From Mangifera indica (taxonomy: Eukaryota > Streptophyta > Magnoliopsida > Sapindales > Anacardiaceae), in assembly GCF_011075055.1 (NCBI RefSeq), contig NC_058145.1, positions 3,753,228 through 3,817,227 on the forward strand: a DNA stretch of 64,000 bases, given 5' to 3'. The notes under the pieces are model-generated. The model searched no databases and was not told the DNA's origin. It was given only the letters and a program-made list of their open reading frames with translations. The position numbers were made by a program, and so were the translations under genes. Positions 36,270-48,290 of this stretch are shown here, one piece after another; the first letter of the stretch is position 1; every line of letters begins with the position of its first letter.

Positions 36270-37200
36270 GAAATCTTTATGGGGTGATCTATCATCGTCA
36301 ACATCTTGTAACAATATTAACATTTTATATTGGTTAATCAAAGTATTTAATAAAGATTACAATGTCTGCAGTCGACATTATACATACTTCTACTATTAGA
36401 ATAGATGTCAATATGGGATCCCCTCTCGATGCGGCCTCATCAACGCCTATACACTATCATAATGTTGATAGTAACAAGTTAATAGGGAATTGATAAACAA
36501 ATGTTGAATTGAGATATAATATTTATAAACGACATTATACTTACTTGAACTATCATAAAATGTGTCAATAGGGAAAACTCATGGCGTGATCTATCATCAT
36601 CGACATCCTGTAACAATATTAACATTTTATATTGGTTAATCAAAGTGTTCAACAAAGATTATCATGTCTATAGTTGATATTATACGTACCTTTATTGTCA
36701 GAATAGGTGTCAATATGGGATCCCCCTCAATGTGGCCTCATCAACGCTAGGGCGCTGTCATAATGTCGACAGTAACTAATTAACAAGGAATTGATAAACA
36801 AATGTTGAAGTGAGATATAATATTTGCAAACAATGTTATACTTACCTAAATTATTATAGAAAGTGTCAATAGGGAAACCTCATGGGGTGATCTATCATTG
36901 TCGACATCTTGTAATAATATTAATATTTTATATTGGTTAATCAAAGTGTTTAACAAAGATTACAATATCTAAAGTCGACATTATACGTACCTTTACTATC
37001 AAAACAGATGTCAATATGGGATCCCTCCTTGGTATGACCTTATCAATGTCGAGGCACTGTCACAATGTTGACAGTAACGAGTTAATAGGGAATCAATAAA
37101 CTAATGTTGAATTGAGATATAACATTTACAAACAACGTTATACTTACCTGTATCATCATAGAAGGTGTAAATGAGGAAACTTCATACAATGATCTCTCAT
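36270..37200 (-). repeat. three tandem repeats of about 300 bp in the downstream copy
   Basis: ATCYTGTAACAATATTAAC occurs at 36302, 36604 and 36905 (periods 302 and 301 bp). This is the same array as at 27230-28170. Confidence 0.8.
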
Positions 37201-39066
37201 TGCCCACATGAAAATTAATATAGGATCTTCCTTTGATAGTCCCTCATAAAAAACTGACGTTGTAATAAAAGTTAATAAAATACTAAAAGTATTTCTAAAA
37301 TATCATTTCTAATATACTAAAAAAGTTTAGTACTTACCTTGACAGTAAGTGGAGATGTGAATGTTGAACCCCCTTTCGATGGTTCATCATCATTGTCACG
37401 AGGAGACTGTAACAATTGTAGGGTTTATATGTTTGCATATTTCATTAACTGAAATATTTTGTACATCATTAACTTTTTTACCTGCACGACAGTATCTGTG
37501 CAGAGATGAGATCATGTCTCCTCTATACGAGTTATCTTGTCCTCTATACGAGTCATCCTATTCTCCAAACAAGTAAATTGATCTAAGATAAAATTGTCTC
37601 ATTGAGCCAATACAACATCAAAGTAATAAATGGAGAAATCATGTCTCGTGACGAGGGGATCGTCTGATGTGTGCTAGATGGTCAAGGGCATAACAAAGGG
37701 CTTTGATGATATGCACTTGATGACAGTGGTCATAACAAAGGCGTTGACAAGAATGGGCTCAGTGACATGAGTAGGATCGGTGATAAGAGGCTAAACAAGA
37801 GCCTCGATATGAGGCGGAGCAACGATCAGAGAAGCAACGTTAGGAGAACTCGATGATGCATCTCTTGATGAGAATGGGGAGGATGTCGATAAAAAAGACT
37901 GTCTATGCAACATCCCCACATATCGAATAATGTCATCAAACCAGTTTGCAGCTTTTTTCACTAGAGTTAAAACTAACAGGAAATTAACATCATCCTATAA
38001 ATTTTTGTTTAAGTAAACTTTGTTATTAAATTTTATTCATATTTTAAGCAACAACAAATTATTACTTACTACATTTCTAGTGAAAATAATTGGGATAGCA
38101 TTCTATCCCAGGATGTCTTTCGTGTGTCATCTCAACATCCAAACAAATCTTGAAACTGGCATGATATCTACCCATTGATGTAATGTGTCTAGCGTCTTGT
38201 ATATCCAAAACTATAATTTTAACTTAAATCTATTACTCTATAAAATTACAGTCGTATTAAATTAATTTTATTTTAATCACAATTTTTTAAATTAATAAAT
38301 ACCACAATTATTTGGAAAACTAGTGGGAACTTTATGATACCATTTTGTTTCATAAGGTTTTCATTTTTTTTTATAGGGTTGAAATCTATAGAAATTCGAG
38401 AAATATTATCACAGATTTATCGATATATCATTTATCACACCCGTACTCCTTATAGGTATGCATTGAACCCATCAAGATGATCAACCAACTGTAATATCTT
38501 CTGAAGGATTATTTTCCTCAAATCATTTTCTAATAACCTCATATGAAAATAATACAACAGGGCCAACTTTACTGAATCAGTGTCGTCCTCCTTCTAAGAC
38601 TTCTGTTGTAAAATGTAACTTAAATCGACATATGTAACTAACTTACGCCTGTGAAAATATGTATGTTGGATTTGATCTATGACCTTTGATGAAATATACA
38701 TGTCAATATCCAACATTCGACTGAATCAAAGGCTCGTCATAATGACGAACTCGTATAGGCTAAACCTGACATCAATCTCATTAACTCGAAACCATAATTC
38801 ATTGCTCAAGTTTGTCTTATTTACCACTCTCAGGATGAAGGAGGGTATTAATACTCCACTGACTCAACCATCCTTAAGGTTGAGGAAGTGTCCGAAATAG
38901 GCATGTTGAAACATTTGTAATTACCACTCTATTAATATTTTCTTAATCATGACTCTCACATCTCTATATTCACGTGTAATAACTTGAGCCTTAAAGTGCT
39001 TTTCGATAGGAAATCTCATTTCATCCTTTCTTTTATCCTTTTTTCTCTTTTATTAAGCTTCCTATA

Positions 39067-40010
39067 AAAAAAAAATTAAATTGCAATTATATTAGAAATG
39101 ATTCAATTCTAAACATAGATGCATTATTCAGAAAAACAAACCTTAAATTTGAATTCTACACATCAAAAAACCTTAAAATGAAAAAAATTTAAATTTGCCC
39201 CCTCATATAAAAATGTCAAAAAACACCCATAATTAAGAAAAAATTTCATTCTGCCCCAAAACCCACCACATGAATTCGTATAGTTGAAAACTTTGAAAAA
39301 ACGCATTTTGCACCCCACCACATGAATTCGCTTAACAACAAATTTTTCAAAATTGCATTTTTACCCCACCACACAATTCACTGTTTAAAAACTTGCACTT
39401 TGGCCCCCAACCACACGAATTTGTGTGGTTCAAAAAGTTTGAAAAATGCACAAAACCTCTCCATCTCTAAGAAATCTCATCACATAAATTCGTGTGGTGA
39501 GCAAAAACTTCGTGTGATGACTGCTGATTTCGTATGGTGAGATTTCACCTCCCAAACTTTGTTTTTCAAATACCATTTCATCAACAATCAACTCTACAAC
39601 TAATCTAACATAAAAGCCCTAAGAAAATTAAGCCAAAACACCAACAAATAATTCAATTTGAAACCCTAAGTTTAAACACCCAAATACTGCATCCAATCGA
39701 CTAAATCTTACACTAAAATGTATAAAAGGATAACAAAGATTGTTTTACTAACCTTTTCATCCATTTTTGTTGCTGAAAACGTTGCCAAATTCGCTTGAGA
39801 AAATCGACCAAAAAAAGTCTATGGTATCGTGTTGGCGAGTATGCGTTTTCATGTGGCTAGGAATAATACTTCATCGTTTTCTTCGAAATTTTAATGAAGG
39901 GCAATCTCGTCTTCACAGTGAAATAGGACAATTTTGTTTAAATTTCAAAATTTTGGGCAATTTCGCTTTGCACCCCTAAATTTTGGATCATTTAATTAAT
40001 TTCTCCTCTC
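39067..40010 (-). promoter_or_regulatory. 5' flank of the MULE Ulp1 gene with degenerate tandem repeats
   Basis: Four to five degenerate units of about 55-60 bp containing CCACCACATGAATTCG lie at 39255-39540. A possible first exon with ATGGATGAAAAG then GTTAGT is at 39764-39750 on the minus strand. The block TAGGGGTGCAAAGCG near 39990-39960 (minus strand) may be the element's end. Confidence 0.45.
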
Positions 40011-40215
40011 TATGTGTGTATGTGTGTGTGTATGTATTATATATTTTAAAATAAATATGATTTACAATTTAGTTTGGTTTGAAAATCATTCAAACAACAA
40101 CCCAAACTGTAAACTGTTTTTCAAAAATTTTTCAACCCAAACCAAACTAAATTGAAATTTTTTAATGGTTTGCTCTAGTTTTACGGTTTGAACTGAATTA
40201 TGTACACCTCTAATT
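40011..40215. mobile_element. TG microsatellite and small hAT-like relic
   Basis: A GTGTGTATGTGTGTGTG run at 40014-40032 precedes a stretch rich in GTTTGGTTT/AAACCAAAC that ends AATTATGTACACC. This is similar to 4747-5015. Confidence 0.35.
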
Positions 40216-40339
40216 TGAAATAATATTAGGAGAAGAATGTATTCCAATAAATCCTTCAATATAAAATTACATATTATCAGTTTTAAGTATTGTATTCAAA
40301 AATAATATGTCATCATATGATTAAGTAACTTTGTATTAA

Positions 40340-41525
40340 GGATAAAATTATTTTTGAAAATTTTATATATTCTGTTTTATATTGGTTTATGGGCACTTTG
40401 GTCTTTTAATCTTGTTCATTAGATTTAGTTGTGTGAAAATTGTGATATACAAGTTATAGTCATTTTCTGAAAATGTTGTACTTGCAGTGAATAAAAAAAA
40501 CAAAGATGTATCGATATCAAACAGGTCACTTAAAATTGATATTTTTATAAAGGCCAAAGGACTAAAGGACTTATTCCCACCCAAGTTTTGATGCATTTCC
40601 AAATTACACCTATGAAGTTTGAAAAATTCAAAGTCCCACCTATGAGTCATTGTCATTAAAATTTTCTGTTAGAGGTAAGGGTAAAATTGTCATTTTAGTA
40701 ATAATATTAAAAAATACAAAATCATTATTTCCCCCTAAAGTTTTAAAAACTAACAATTTCACCCCTATCTAATGTTTTCTATCTTTCAAAAGTAATATTC
40801 CCCCACCCTTCCCCCCCAAAACCTAGAGTTTATTTTTTAAATACTCTCTGGCCATCGATGATGACGCATCAACCCACCATTTTCATCCATCAGAGTTTCA
40901 CTTTTTGGCTCAGGAAGACGTGACAAAGATGAAATCTTCATCGATTTGTATGGAATCGATGAAAACGAGTCTTTGTCGATTCTTTTGGAATTGACGAATC
41001 GCATCTCTTAGAATCGTCGGAGAGATAAAGGGTGGCCACAGATTCATGCGTTGAAGTGCTATCCTCGGTGGTCAGAGAGCGTCTAAAAAATAAACTCTAG
41101 GTTTTAGAGGGAAAAATGTTATTTATAAAAGCTATAAAACTTTAGACAAAAATGAAGTGGCTAGTTTTTAAAATTTTGAGAGAAAATATAATGAATTTTA
41201 TATTTTTTAATATTATTAGTAAAATGATAATTTTATTCATACCTCTAACAGAGAATTTTAACAATAGTTGATTTATAGGTGAGACTTTAAGTTTTTTAAA
41301 CCTCGTAAATATGACTTTGGGAATACATCTGAACTTGGATGGAATAAGTCCTTTGGCCTTTTTATAAATTATAGATGAAATATCATCATCAAAAACAGAA
41401 CACAGTTTGTGTGCTTAATAATTATATCTTGAGATATTTTGTATGATTAAGGTGATACTAAAATGACATTTATCAATTAATTAATTAAATACAATATCTC
41501 AAGATATAAAATGAAAAGTTAAGCC
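40340..41525. repeat. local direct duplication, left unit
   Basis: Matches 42035-43500 over the left flank (about 210 bp, including TTAATCTTGTTCATTAGATTTAG), the MITE and the right flank (TTATATCTTGAGATATTTTG). The flanks match as well as the MITE, so the second MITE came by segment duplication. Confidence 0.85.
40552..41358. mobile_element. Mutator-type MITE, copy A (807 bp)
   Basis: Starts GGCCAAAGGACT and ends AGTCCTTTGGCC, with inverted arms of about 250 bp (left arm CACCTATGAAGTTTG, right arm complement). TTTTTATAA/TTTTATAAA on both sides is a 9-bp target duplication, exact within a one-base shift. The core at 40850-41070 holds repeated short palindromes around ATCGATGA and TTGTCGATTC. 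No transposase. Confidence 0.85.
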
Positions 41526-41527
41526 TG

Positions 41528-42015
41528 GAAAAATTATAATTCATATGATTATACTATCACCTGTCAATGTATTAACACCTTATTTATATTTATATTAGTA
41601 ATTTATTTATTTATTTATTAAAATTAATACAAATTAAAAATATAAAAATTATTTAATAAGTTTTTAGGAGCACAATGTTTTTTAGCAAATAGAAAAAATA
41701 TAATATGAGTTTAATTTATGACATAGAATTTGCATTTCAATGACGGCTGGGTGGCCATTTCCCTTTTACGAGAAGGGGAGTTTCACCTTTTTTTGTTTTT
41801 TTAAGGGGGGAATTCATCGAAGTAAAATTGTTATATAGGATCATAATTAATCATATTTAATAAGATAAATTTTTGATTTAGTGATCAATTTAATCACTAT
41901 TAGATCTAATAAAGGTTAAAAGACTTGTTCTTACTTAAGGTATAATAAAATTATAAAGTGACATTTTTTAACTTTCGAAAATTTAAACATTTACTCATAA
42001 ACAAAATTATGTTAA
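41528..42015. repeat. 490-bp segment repeated at 47796-48290
   Basis: A direct repeat about 6.27 kb apart, with long nearly identical blocks such as GACGGCTGGGTGGC (41742-41755 and 48006-48019). It is non-coding. Confidence 0.85.
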
Positions 42016-42242
42016 AAATCTCGATTAAAATTAAAAGGTATAATTATTTTTGAAAGTTTTATATATTTTGTTTTATATTAGTTTATGGACACTTAGGTCT
42101 TTTAATCTTGTTCATTAGATTTAGTTGTGTGCCAACTGGGATATGCAAGTTATAGTCATTTTCTAAAAATGTTGTACATGAATAAAAAAAACAAAGATGT
42201 ATTGATATCACACAGATAACTTAAAATAGATATTTTTATGAA

Positions 42243-43355
42243 GGCCAAAGGACTTATTCGTACCAAAGTTTTGATGCGTTTGTAAATCACATTCATAGGT
42301 TTGAAAAATTTAAACTCTCAATCATGAGTCAATTATTATTAAAATTTTATGTTAGAGGTATGAGTAAAATCGTCATTTTATTAATAATATTAAAAAACTA
42401 TAAAAATAATTATGTCCCCCCCCCTGCGCCAAAGACTTAAAATTAACAACTTCATCCATGTTTAAAGTTTTTTAACTTTCAAAAGTAACATTCCCCTCCC
42501 CCCCCTCCCCCCAAAACCTAAGATTTATTTTCCAAACACTCTCTGACCACCATCTCTTGCCATTAATGATGACGCATCAACCCACCATCTTCGACCACCA
42601 GATCTTTACTCTCCAGAGTTTTATTAATAATATTAAAAAAATATAAAAATAATTATGTCCCCCCCCCCCCCCCCCCCCCCCCCCCGCGCCAAAGACTTAA
42701 AATTAACAACTTCATCCATGTTTAAAGTTTTTTAACTTTCAAAAGTAACATTCCCCCCCCCCCCCCCTCCCCAAAACCTAAGATTTATTTTCCAAACACT
42801 CTTTGACCACCATCTCTTGCCATTAATGATGACGCATTAACCCACCATCTTCGACCACCAGATCTTTACTCTCCAGAGCAAGAAGTCGATTTTTCTGGAA
42901 TAGTCGAAGACGCTAATCTTTGTTGATTCGTTTGGAATCAACAAAGACTAGTCTTTGTCAATTTTTCTGAAATTGACAAAGATGCGTCTTCATGCCATCT
43001 CCTAGAAGCGCTAGAGAGATAAAGGGTGGTCAAAAATTCGTGCGTTGAAGCATCATCCCTAGTGGTCAAAGAGTGTCTGAAAAATAAACTTTATGTTTTA
43101 AGAGGAAAAATGTTACTTTTAAAAATTAGAAAACTTTAGATATAGATGAAGTTGTTATTTATTAAAACTTTGGGGGAAAACATATTAAGTTTATATTTTT
43201 TTTTTGATATTATTAATAAAATGATGATTTTACCTTTATCTCTAATAAAAAAATTTAATAGTAATTAACTTATAAATGAGATTTTATATTTTTTAAACTT
43301 TTTGAATATAATTTTGAAAACGTAGCTAAACTTGGGTGTGAATAAGTCCTTTGGC
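42243..43355. mobile_element. Mutator-type MITE, copy B, internally duplicated
   Basis: Same termini as copy A (GGCCAAAGGACTTATTC and AAGTCCTTTGGC). It is 1113 bp because a 260-bp piece of the left arm and core is repeated (GCGCCAAAGACTT at 42426 and 42686). The flanks are those of copy A. Confidence 0.85.
42377..42878. repeat. 260-bp tandem duplication with poly-C expansion
   Basis: Two units, one ending at CTCTCCAGAG near 42619 and the next near 42879, are almost identical except for C runs. The first run in unit 2 is 27 C long (42659-42685) against 9-10 in unit 1. A further C run lies at 42752-42766. Confidence 0.9.
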
Positions 43356-43540
43356 TTTTTATGAATTATAGATGAAATGTCATTGTCAAAAAGAGAGCAC
43401 AATTTGCGTGCTCAATAATTATATCTTGAGATATTTTGTATAATTAAGGGAAAACTAAAATGACATTCATTAATTAATTAATTAAATACAATATCATTAA
43501 TACGTCTCCTCAAATATCATCTAACAATTAATTAATTAAT

Positions 43541-44437
43541 AGCTAAAGGACTATTTCCCACCCAAGGTTTAATGAAAAGATAAAATTTTATCTATTAATT
43601 TTTAAAAACTTAAATACTCACAAATATATTAAAATTTATTGTTAGATTAACGATAAAATTATTATTTAACTAAAATTATTTAAAAAATTAAAAATTTATC
43701 ACATTTTCTCCTTAAGTTTAAAAATCTAACAATTTTCCATCATCTAAGGTTTGAAAAGTTGTCATTCCCCATTAAGGTTTGATTTTTTTCAATAACCACT
43801 TTCCAACAACCATTATAAGAAGACCGTTAGTCGACCTTTCCACCACCTCCCTTCTTGATGGTGTCTTGGTGTGAAAATCAACGAAAATTCGATCGAAATG
43901 ATTGAATAATATTGTACAAATCTGTGTGTCATCTAACCATTTTGGCGTTGGTTGGATGACGCATAAACGACATGTGTGTCATTCTACCGACATCGAAATG
44001 GTTGGACAACACACAAATCAATGTGATGTCACACAAATCTATGTGATGTTGCACAAATCTGTGTGATATCGTTCGACCATTTTGGTCGGATCTCCAGTGG
44101 TTTCCATGTCGGAAAACCACTGGGTCAGAAAGTGGTAGGAAAGCTGCCCAACAACCTTCTTGGAATGGTCATCGGAAAGTGGTTATTGGAAAAATCAAGC
44201 CCTAGAGAGGAAAATGCAATTTTCAAACCTTGGGTGAGGGAAAATTATTATATTTTTAAATCTAAGGGAGAAATGTAATAATTTTTTATTTTTTAAATAT
44301 TTTTTAACTAAGTGACAATTTTACTCTTAATCTTAATAGTGAATTTTAATAAATAAGTAAGTATTTAAAGTTTTAAAAGTTTATAGATGGAAAATTGTCT
44401 TTTCACTATACCTTATATAGGAAATAATCTTTTGGCC
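43541..44437. mobile_element. Mutator-type MITE, copy C (897 bp)
   Basis: Termini AGCTAAAGGACTATTTCCC and AATCTTTTGGCC, inverted arms, and a perfect 9-bp target duplication TTAATTAAT at 43532-43540 and 44438-44446. The core at 43915-44110 has repeated TGTGTGATGTC/CACACAAATC units unlike those of A and B. Confidence 0.85.
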
Positions 44438-44446
44438 TTAATTAAT

Positions 44447-44950
44447 TAATTAAATAATGTACTAGGGCTACTAACATTTTGTGGCAAATAAAACAATGCA
44501 CCGTCATTTTCTTAGGCCACCATATTCACCAACTTATTTATTTATTATTAGTGTAGATTCTTCATGATAATGCTTTGTGAAGAGACGCCATTAAACAAAT
44601 CAATAAATTAGGCATTGGTCATTTGGTGAGATGGGTTCTCTCTTTTGGGTTTTTTTTTTTCTTTTAATATTTTGTTATGAGGATTGCAAGAAAAAATATA
44701 TACATACTCTGTTAATCATTTGTTATCCAGGGAATATTTTAGTTATTAAGAAAGAAAAATATTAAAATTTAAAACTATTTATAATGTGTCACTCTCTAAT
44801 TTGTTGCTTTTAAATTTAAAAAAACAATTTATTAATACTCAAATTAATGTTTATTATAAATTCTTATAGTGTTACTTATATTTATCTGGATTCATAAATA
44901 TGGTTTCATTATATTCTAGAAAGAAAAAAAAAATTCAACTAAATAAAACA
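44447..44950. other. no gene seen
   Basis: AT-rich intergenic sequence with homopolymer runs. Nothing supportable. Confidence 0.4.
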
Positions 44951-44974
44951 ATTATAAGCCTTTGAGCTCTAGAA

Positions 44975-45235
44975 GTACAGGTGGGCAAATAGCTTGGGCC
45001 ACGAAAGGGGTGAGCAGAAGTCAAGTCGGGTGTCTAGGGCTCGGACCAAGTTCAACCGTCAAATGAGTAAAAATATTAAATAAAATTATAATTTTACCCA
45101 TAGATCCCTTCCCAGGACCCGATACGAGGTCCGGTTCGGATCTGTGGTTGGGGACAAATTGCCAACCGTGCCTGTCTCCTAGCCGGGTTGGGTCCAGACC
45201 TAATTGCCCCGGTCTATCTGAAAGGAGTAATAAAC
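44975..45235. mobile_element. GC-richer repeat, possibly hAT-like
   Basis: Begins near CAGGTGGGCAAATAG and ends near AATTGCCCCGGT, loosely inverted. It contains GGTTCGGATC and GGGTTGGGTCC motifs often seen in small plant hAT elements. The target site was not resolved. Confidence 0.3.
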
Positions 45236-45251
45236 ATTATTTCTACTCTTT

Positions 45252-45563
45252 TTAAGCTTCCCCAATAAAGAAGTTGTATAAACTCAAGTGGGCCAAGCCA
45301 TAGACGTCCACACGTTTTGATAAGGAATCATGGTGTTGACAAGGTGGCATGGGACCCGCCCAATTGATGATGATGAGATGACCCAACACAATGCCATCAG
45401 ACACAAGTTCTCTCGATGACCAAGTGGGGACACCTGTCAACTCATCAATCTGCGCCGTCAATTTGCCCTGTGATTTATTCAACCACCACTTAACCAATCT
45501 AATGGGATGGTAAAACAGGAGGTCCCACTTAGTAGTGTGCTTTATTATGAACATGGGGACCAA
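45252..45563 (-). other. unexplained 103-codon open frame in a GC-richer block
   Basis: An uninterrupted minus-strand frame (MVPMFIIKHTTKWDLLFYH...) in a stretch of more balanced composition than either side. I do not recognise the protein. Motifs such as CCACCTTGTCAAC and a TTTATACAAC near the 3' end could also suit a promoter fragment. It is not called as a gene. Confidence 0.25.
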
Positions 45564-46560
45564 AATTAATTCATTTTTCTTGGTGAGGTATTTCTTTTAA
45601 ATGAAAAAACATTATTTAAGTTAAATTATTTTTTTATAATTAAATTAACCATATAAAAGAATAAAATTTTAAATCTATTAACTGATCTTATAATTATTAT
45701 ATTATATTTGTTAAATATTTAATTTTGATATATTATTAATAAATCTTATATTTTTTATCATTCAAATTAATTTTGAGATATTTAATTGATGTATCATCGG
45801 ATATTATTGATAAGTAATCAATAATAAAGTATTATAATATTATGTATGGTGGTGTTAGGAATGAATGCGCTATGGTAGTAGGTTAGTTTCAACTTTACGC
45901 AAATGAAGTTAATGATTTGATAATGAGAATTCAACAATAGTCACACAAAGACCCGTCGCTTTGGTGGATGGGTATGCCCAAGAGAAGTAATCAATGTAAG
46001 AGTACATATGTAGGAAAGCTTGACTGACTATTTCCCATCTCAACTTTATTGAAACAGTTTTGTAGTCTTTAGATTTGAAAAGTATATTTTCTCACCCATC
46101 TATCAATTTTGTTATAATAATTCATTAGGTTTAATTGTCAATTTCGTCAATAGTTATGGTAAAATATTTGAATAAGGCAAGTGCAGTGGGGAAGAGCAAA
46201 TTTGATGGAGCATGGTTGTTGGTATGGAGGTTGAGCGACATCATGAAGGAGCCAATTGTGGTTTTGGAAGCTAAATAGTTTCCCTCAGTTGATTTCACAC
46301 CAAATCAAAGTGATGAGATGACGACACTAAAAGAATTGAAATACAAATACGGTGTATACACAAATTTGGTGAAGATAGAATGTTTGGGCAAGCAGCGGTA
46401 CAACAATATCTAAATTTTATTAGAGTGTAAATGGTGAGGAGAGGAAACAAGTGGAGGTGTTGATACAACTTTTTGAGTATAAAATTGTTGCTCCTGTAGG
46501 TAAAAGGAGAGAGATTTCGAGTGATGAAGTAGAAGATTTCTTCTGTATTCATGGGATCAT
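45564..46560. other. intergenic, no recognised gene
   Basis: 45600-45840 is very AT-rich. 46150-46560 has gene-like composition (GGAGAGGAAACAAGTGGAGG etc.), but every frame is short and unrecognised. It may be a decayed gene or transposon fragment. Confidence 0.3.
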
Positions 46561-47795
46561 GATAGTGTAAAATGATTTTCTACTCTTTCATTTTACAATT
46601 CTTATTAACACAGTTGATAAAAGGATAAAAAATATATTTTTTAAATTTAAAACGTAAAAAAATAATTTAATCAAAATTCGGGTGGGACATAGTCATTTGA
46701 CCTAGAAGAAGAGAATATAATGCGGTTGGAAAGTCTAAATCATTCACAAATCAATTGTGTTATGTTTTTTAGTTATTTTTTCAAACCTGGACCATCCTTC
46801 CTGTGAAAGCGTAAAGTAATCCTAGCTTTCCATTTTCTATAAATTCATTTCTACATTTTTCTTTTTTTAATTTGTTTTTTAAAGTTATCCTTAGCTGAAA
46901 GATATGCACCCACAACCAATATTCTTGGGGCTTTGACGTCTACTTATAAAAATTTGGTAAGTTTTTATATTTTCTTGCCCAGAAATGACCATATAAACCC
47001 AAACTTGAAAACTTTTCATTTGTGGTAATTGAAAAGAAATGACAAAAAAAAAAAAAAAGGGATATCACTATGATGTACACTTTATTCACTAATTTTACCT
47101 ATTATAATATTATGTACATAATTTTATGTACAAATAACGATATATCATTATATGATTGAGTATTTTTTATTTTTAATTATTTATTTATATGATAATGGAT
47201 TATTATTTATATATAAAATTATACATATAATATTATTTTAGTTTTTAATGAACACCATTCTTAGCCAACAAGGTATTAGTCAAATCGTCATTATCTTGTT
47301 AACTTCTAATGATACAAAACGTTACTAAAAAAATACCATAAAACTATTTTCCACTCAAGGTTTGATGAGATATAACAATTTTTATCATTTAAATTTAAAA
47401 AAATTAATTTTTAATTTATCTTTTAAAATTAATTATTAGTTTTGATAATCAAAATATATTTATGTTATTTTTAAATATCATAATATAAAATGTAAGTAGA
47501 ATTATAAGTCTCATTTTTCAAAACTTATTAGAGAGCAAATGAACATTTTTCTTATCTTATTTTAAAAATTATTATATTCAAGTTATATATTTTAAAAATA
47601 ATTTTTAGTTTATTAGTTTTAATTTGATATTTATGCTCTTAAATTATTACATTTTACTCTTTTTTATATGTAAACTTAAAATTTGAAATTATTAAATGAC
47701 ATTAAAAATTAAAAATTAAAAAACATCCTAATTTTTTGTTATAATTTTAAAAACCTCTTAAAAGTTTTCATTATCACCCCTAAAATTTTTTAAAA
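46561..47795. mobile_element. remnants of MITE arms
   Basis: 46680-46710 carries TCGGGTGGGACATAGTCATTTGACC, a diverged right terminus of the 9-bp family. 47325-47400 resembles its left arm (ACTATTTTCCACTCAAGGTTTGATGAG). In between is AT-rich sequence with an A15 run (47045-47059). No gene. Confidence 0.4.
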
Positions 47796-48290
47796 AATTA
47801 TAATTCATATGATTATGCTATCACATGCCAATGTATTAACACCTTATTTTTATTTATACTAGTAATTTATTTATTTATTTATTAAAATTAATACAAATTA
47901 AAAATATAAAAATTATTTAATAAGTTTTTAAGAGAACAATGTTTTTTAGCAAATAGAAAAAATATAATATGAGTTTAATCTATGACATAGAATTTGCATT
48001 TCAATGACGGCTGGGTGGCAAGTTCCCATTTCCCATAAGGGGGAGCTTCACTTTTTTTTTTTTTTTTTTAAAATGAGGAAATCTATTAGAGTAAAATTGT
48101 TAAATAGGATCATAATCAATCACAACTAATTGGATAAATTTTTAGTTTAGTGGCCAATTTTATCACTATTAAATCAAATAAAAGGTCAAAAGACTTATTC
48201 TCATTTAAGGTGTAATGAAATTTCAAAGTGATTATTTTTAAATTTTTAAAATTTAAATACCTACCTATGAACAAAATTTTATTAAAAAAT
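47796..48290. repeat. second copy of the 490-bp repeat of 41528
   Basis: Direct copy with scattered substitutions. A T19 run at 48051-48069 replaces a shorter T run in the first copy. It leads straight into a MITE left arm in both places. Confidence 0.85.

Larger units (their letters stand above)
29389..38398. repeat. tandem duplication, downstream unit, with two nested solo LTRs
   Basis: About 9.0 kb in all, or 5.05 kb without the insertions at 31280-33595 and 33965-35594 and their target duplications. This agrees with the 5.03-kb upstream unit. Alignment is direct and collinear. Confidence 0.85.
30800..39066 (-). pseudogene. DUF1985-Ulp1 gene of the MULE, downstream copy, interrupted by two LTRs
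   Basis: Minus-strand gene running from about 39066 (start ATG in ATGAGATTTCCTATCG near 39020, or an upstream first exon with ATGGATGAAAAG at 39753-39764). The N-terminal part (39020-38660) gives RFPIEKHFKAQV, then YFGHFLNLKDGW, LRVVNKTNLSNELWFRV and RFSLYEFVIMTS. It has the layout of DUF1985, the domain found upstream of Ulp1 in plant MULE genes. Next come KLALLYYF (about 38560) and the repeat array at 36270-37200. The protease end at 30985-30845 has [19 protein letters not shown], with the His position again Tyr. Solo LTRs sit at 31280-33595 and 33965-35594. It has many stops and is inactive. Confidence 0.7.
42035..43500. repeat. local direct duplication, right unit
   Basis: Second copy of 40340-41525, offset 1691 bp at the MITE start. 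It is longer because of an internal 260-bp duplication and expanded C runs. Confidence 0.85.

Noticed and set aside
22640..39990. TAGAGGTAAAGTGATATTTTC / TAGGGGTGCAAAGCG as terminal inverted repeats of the MULE
   Set aside because: Similarity is loose and such motifs are frequent in this AT-rich window; kept only as a low-confidence remark.
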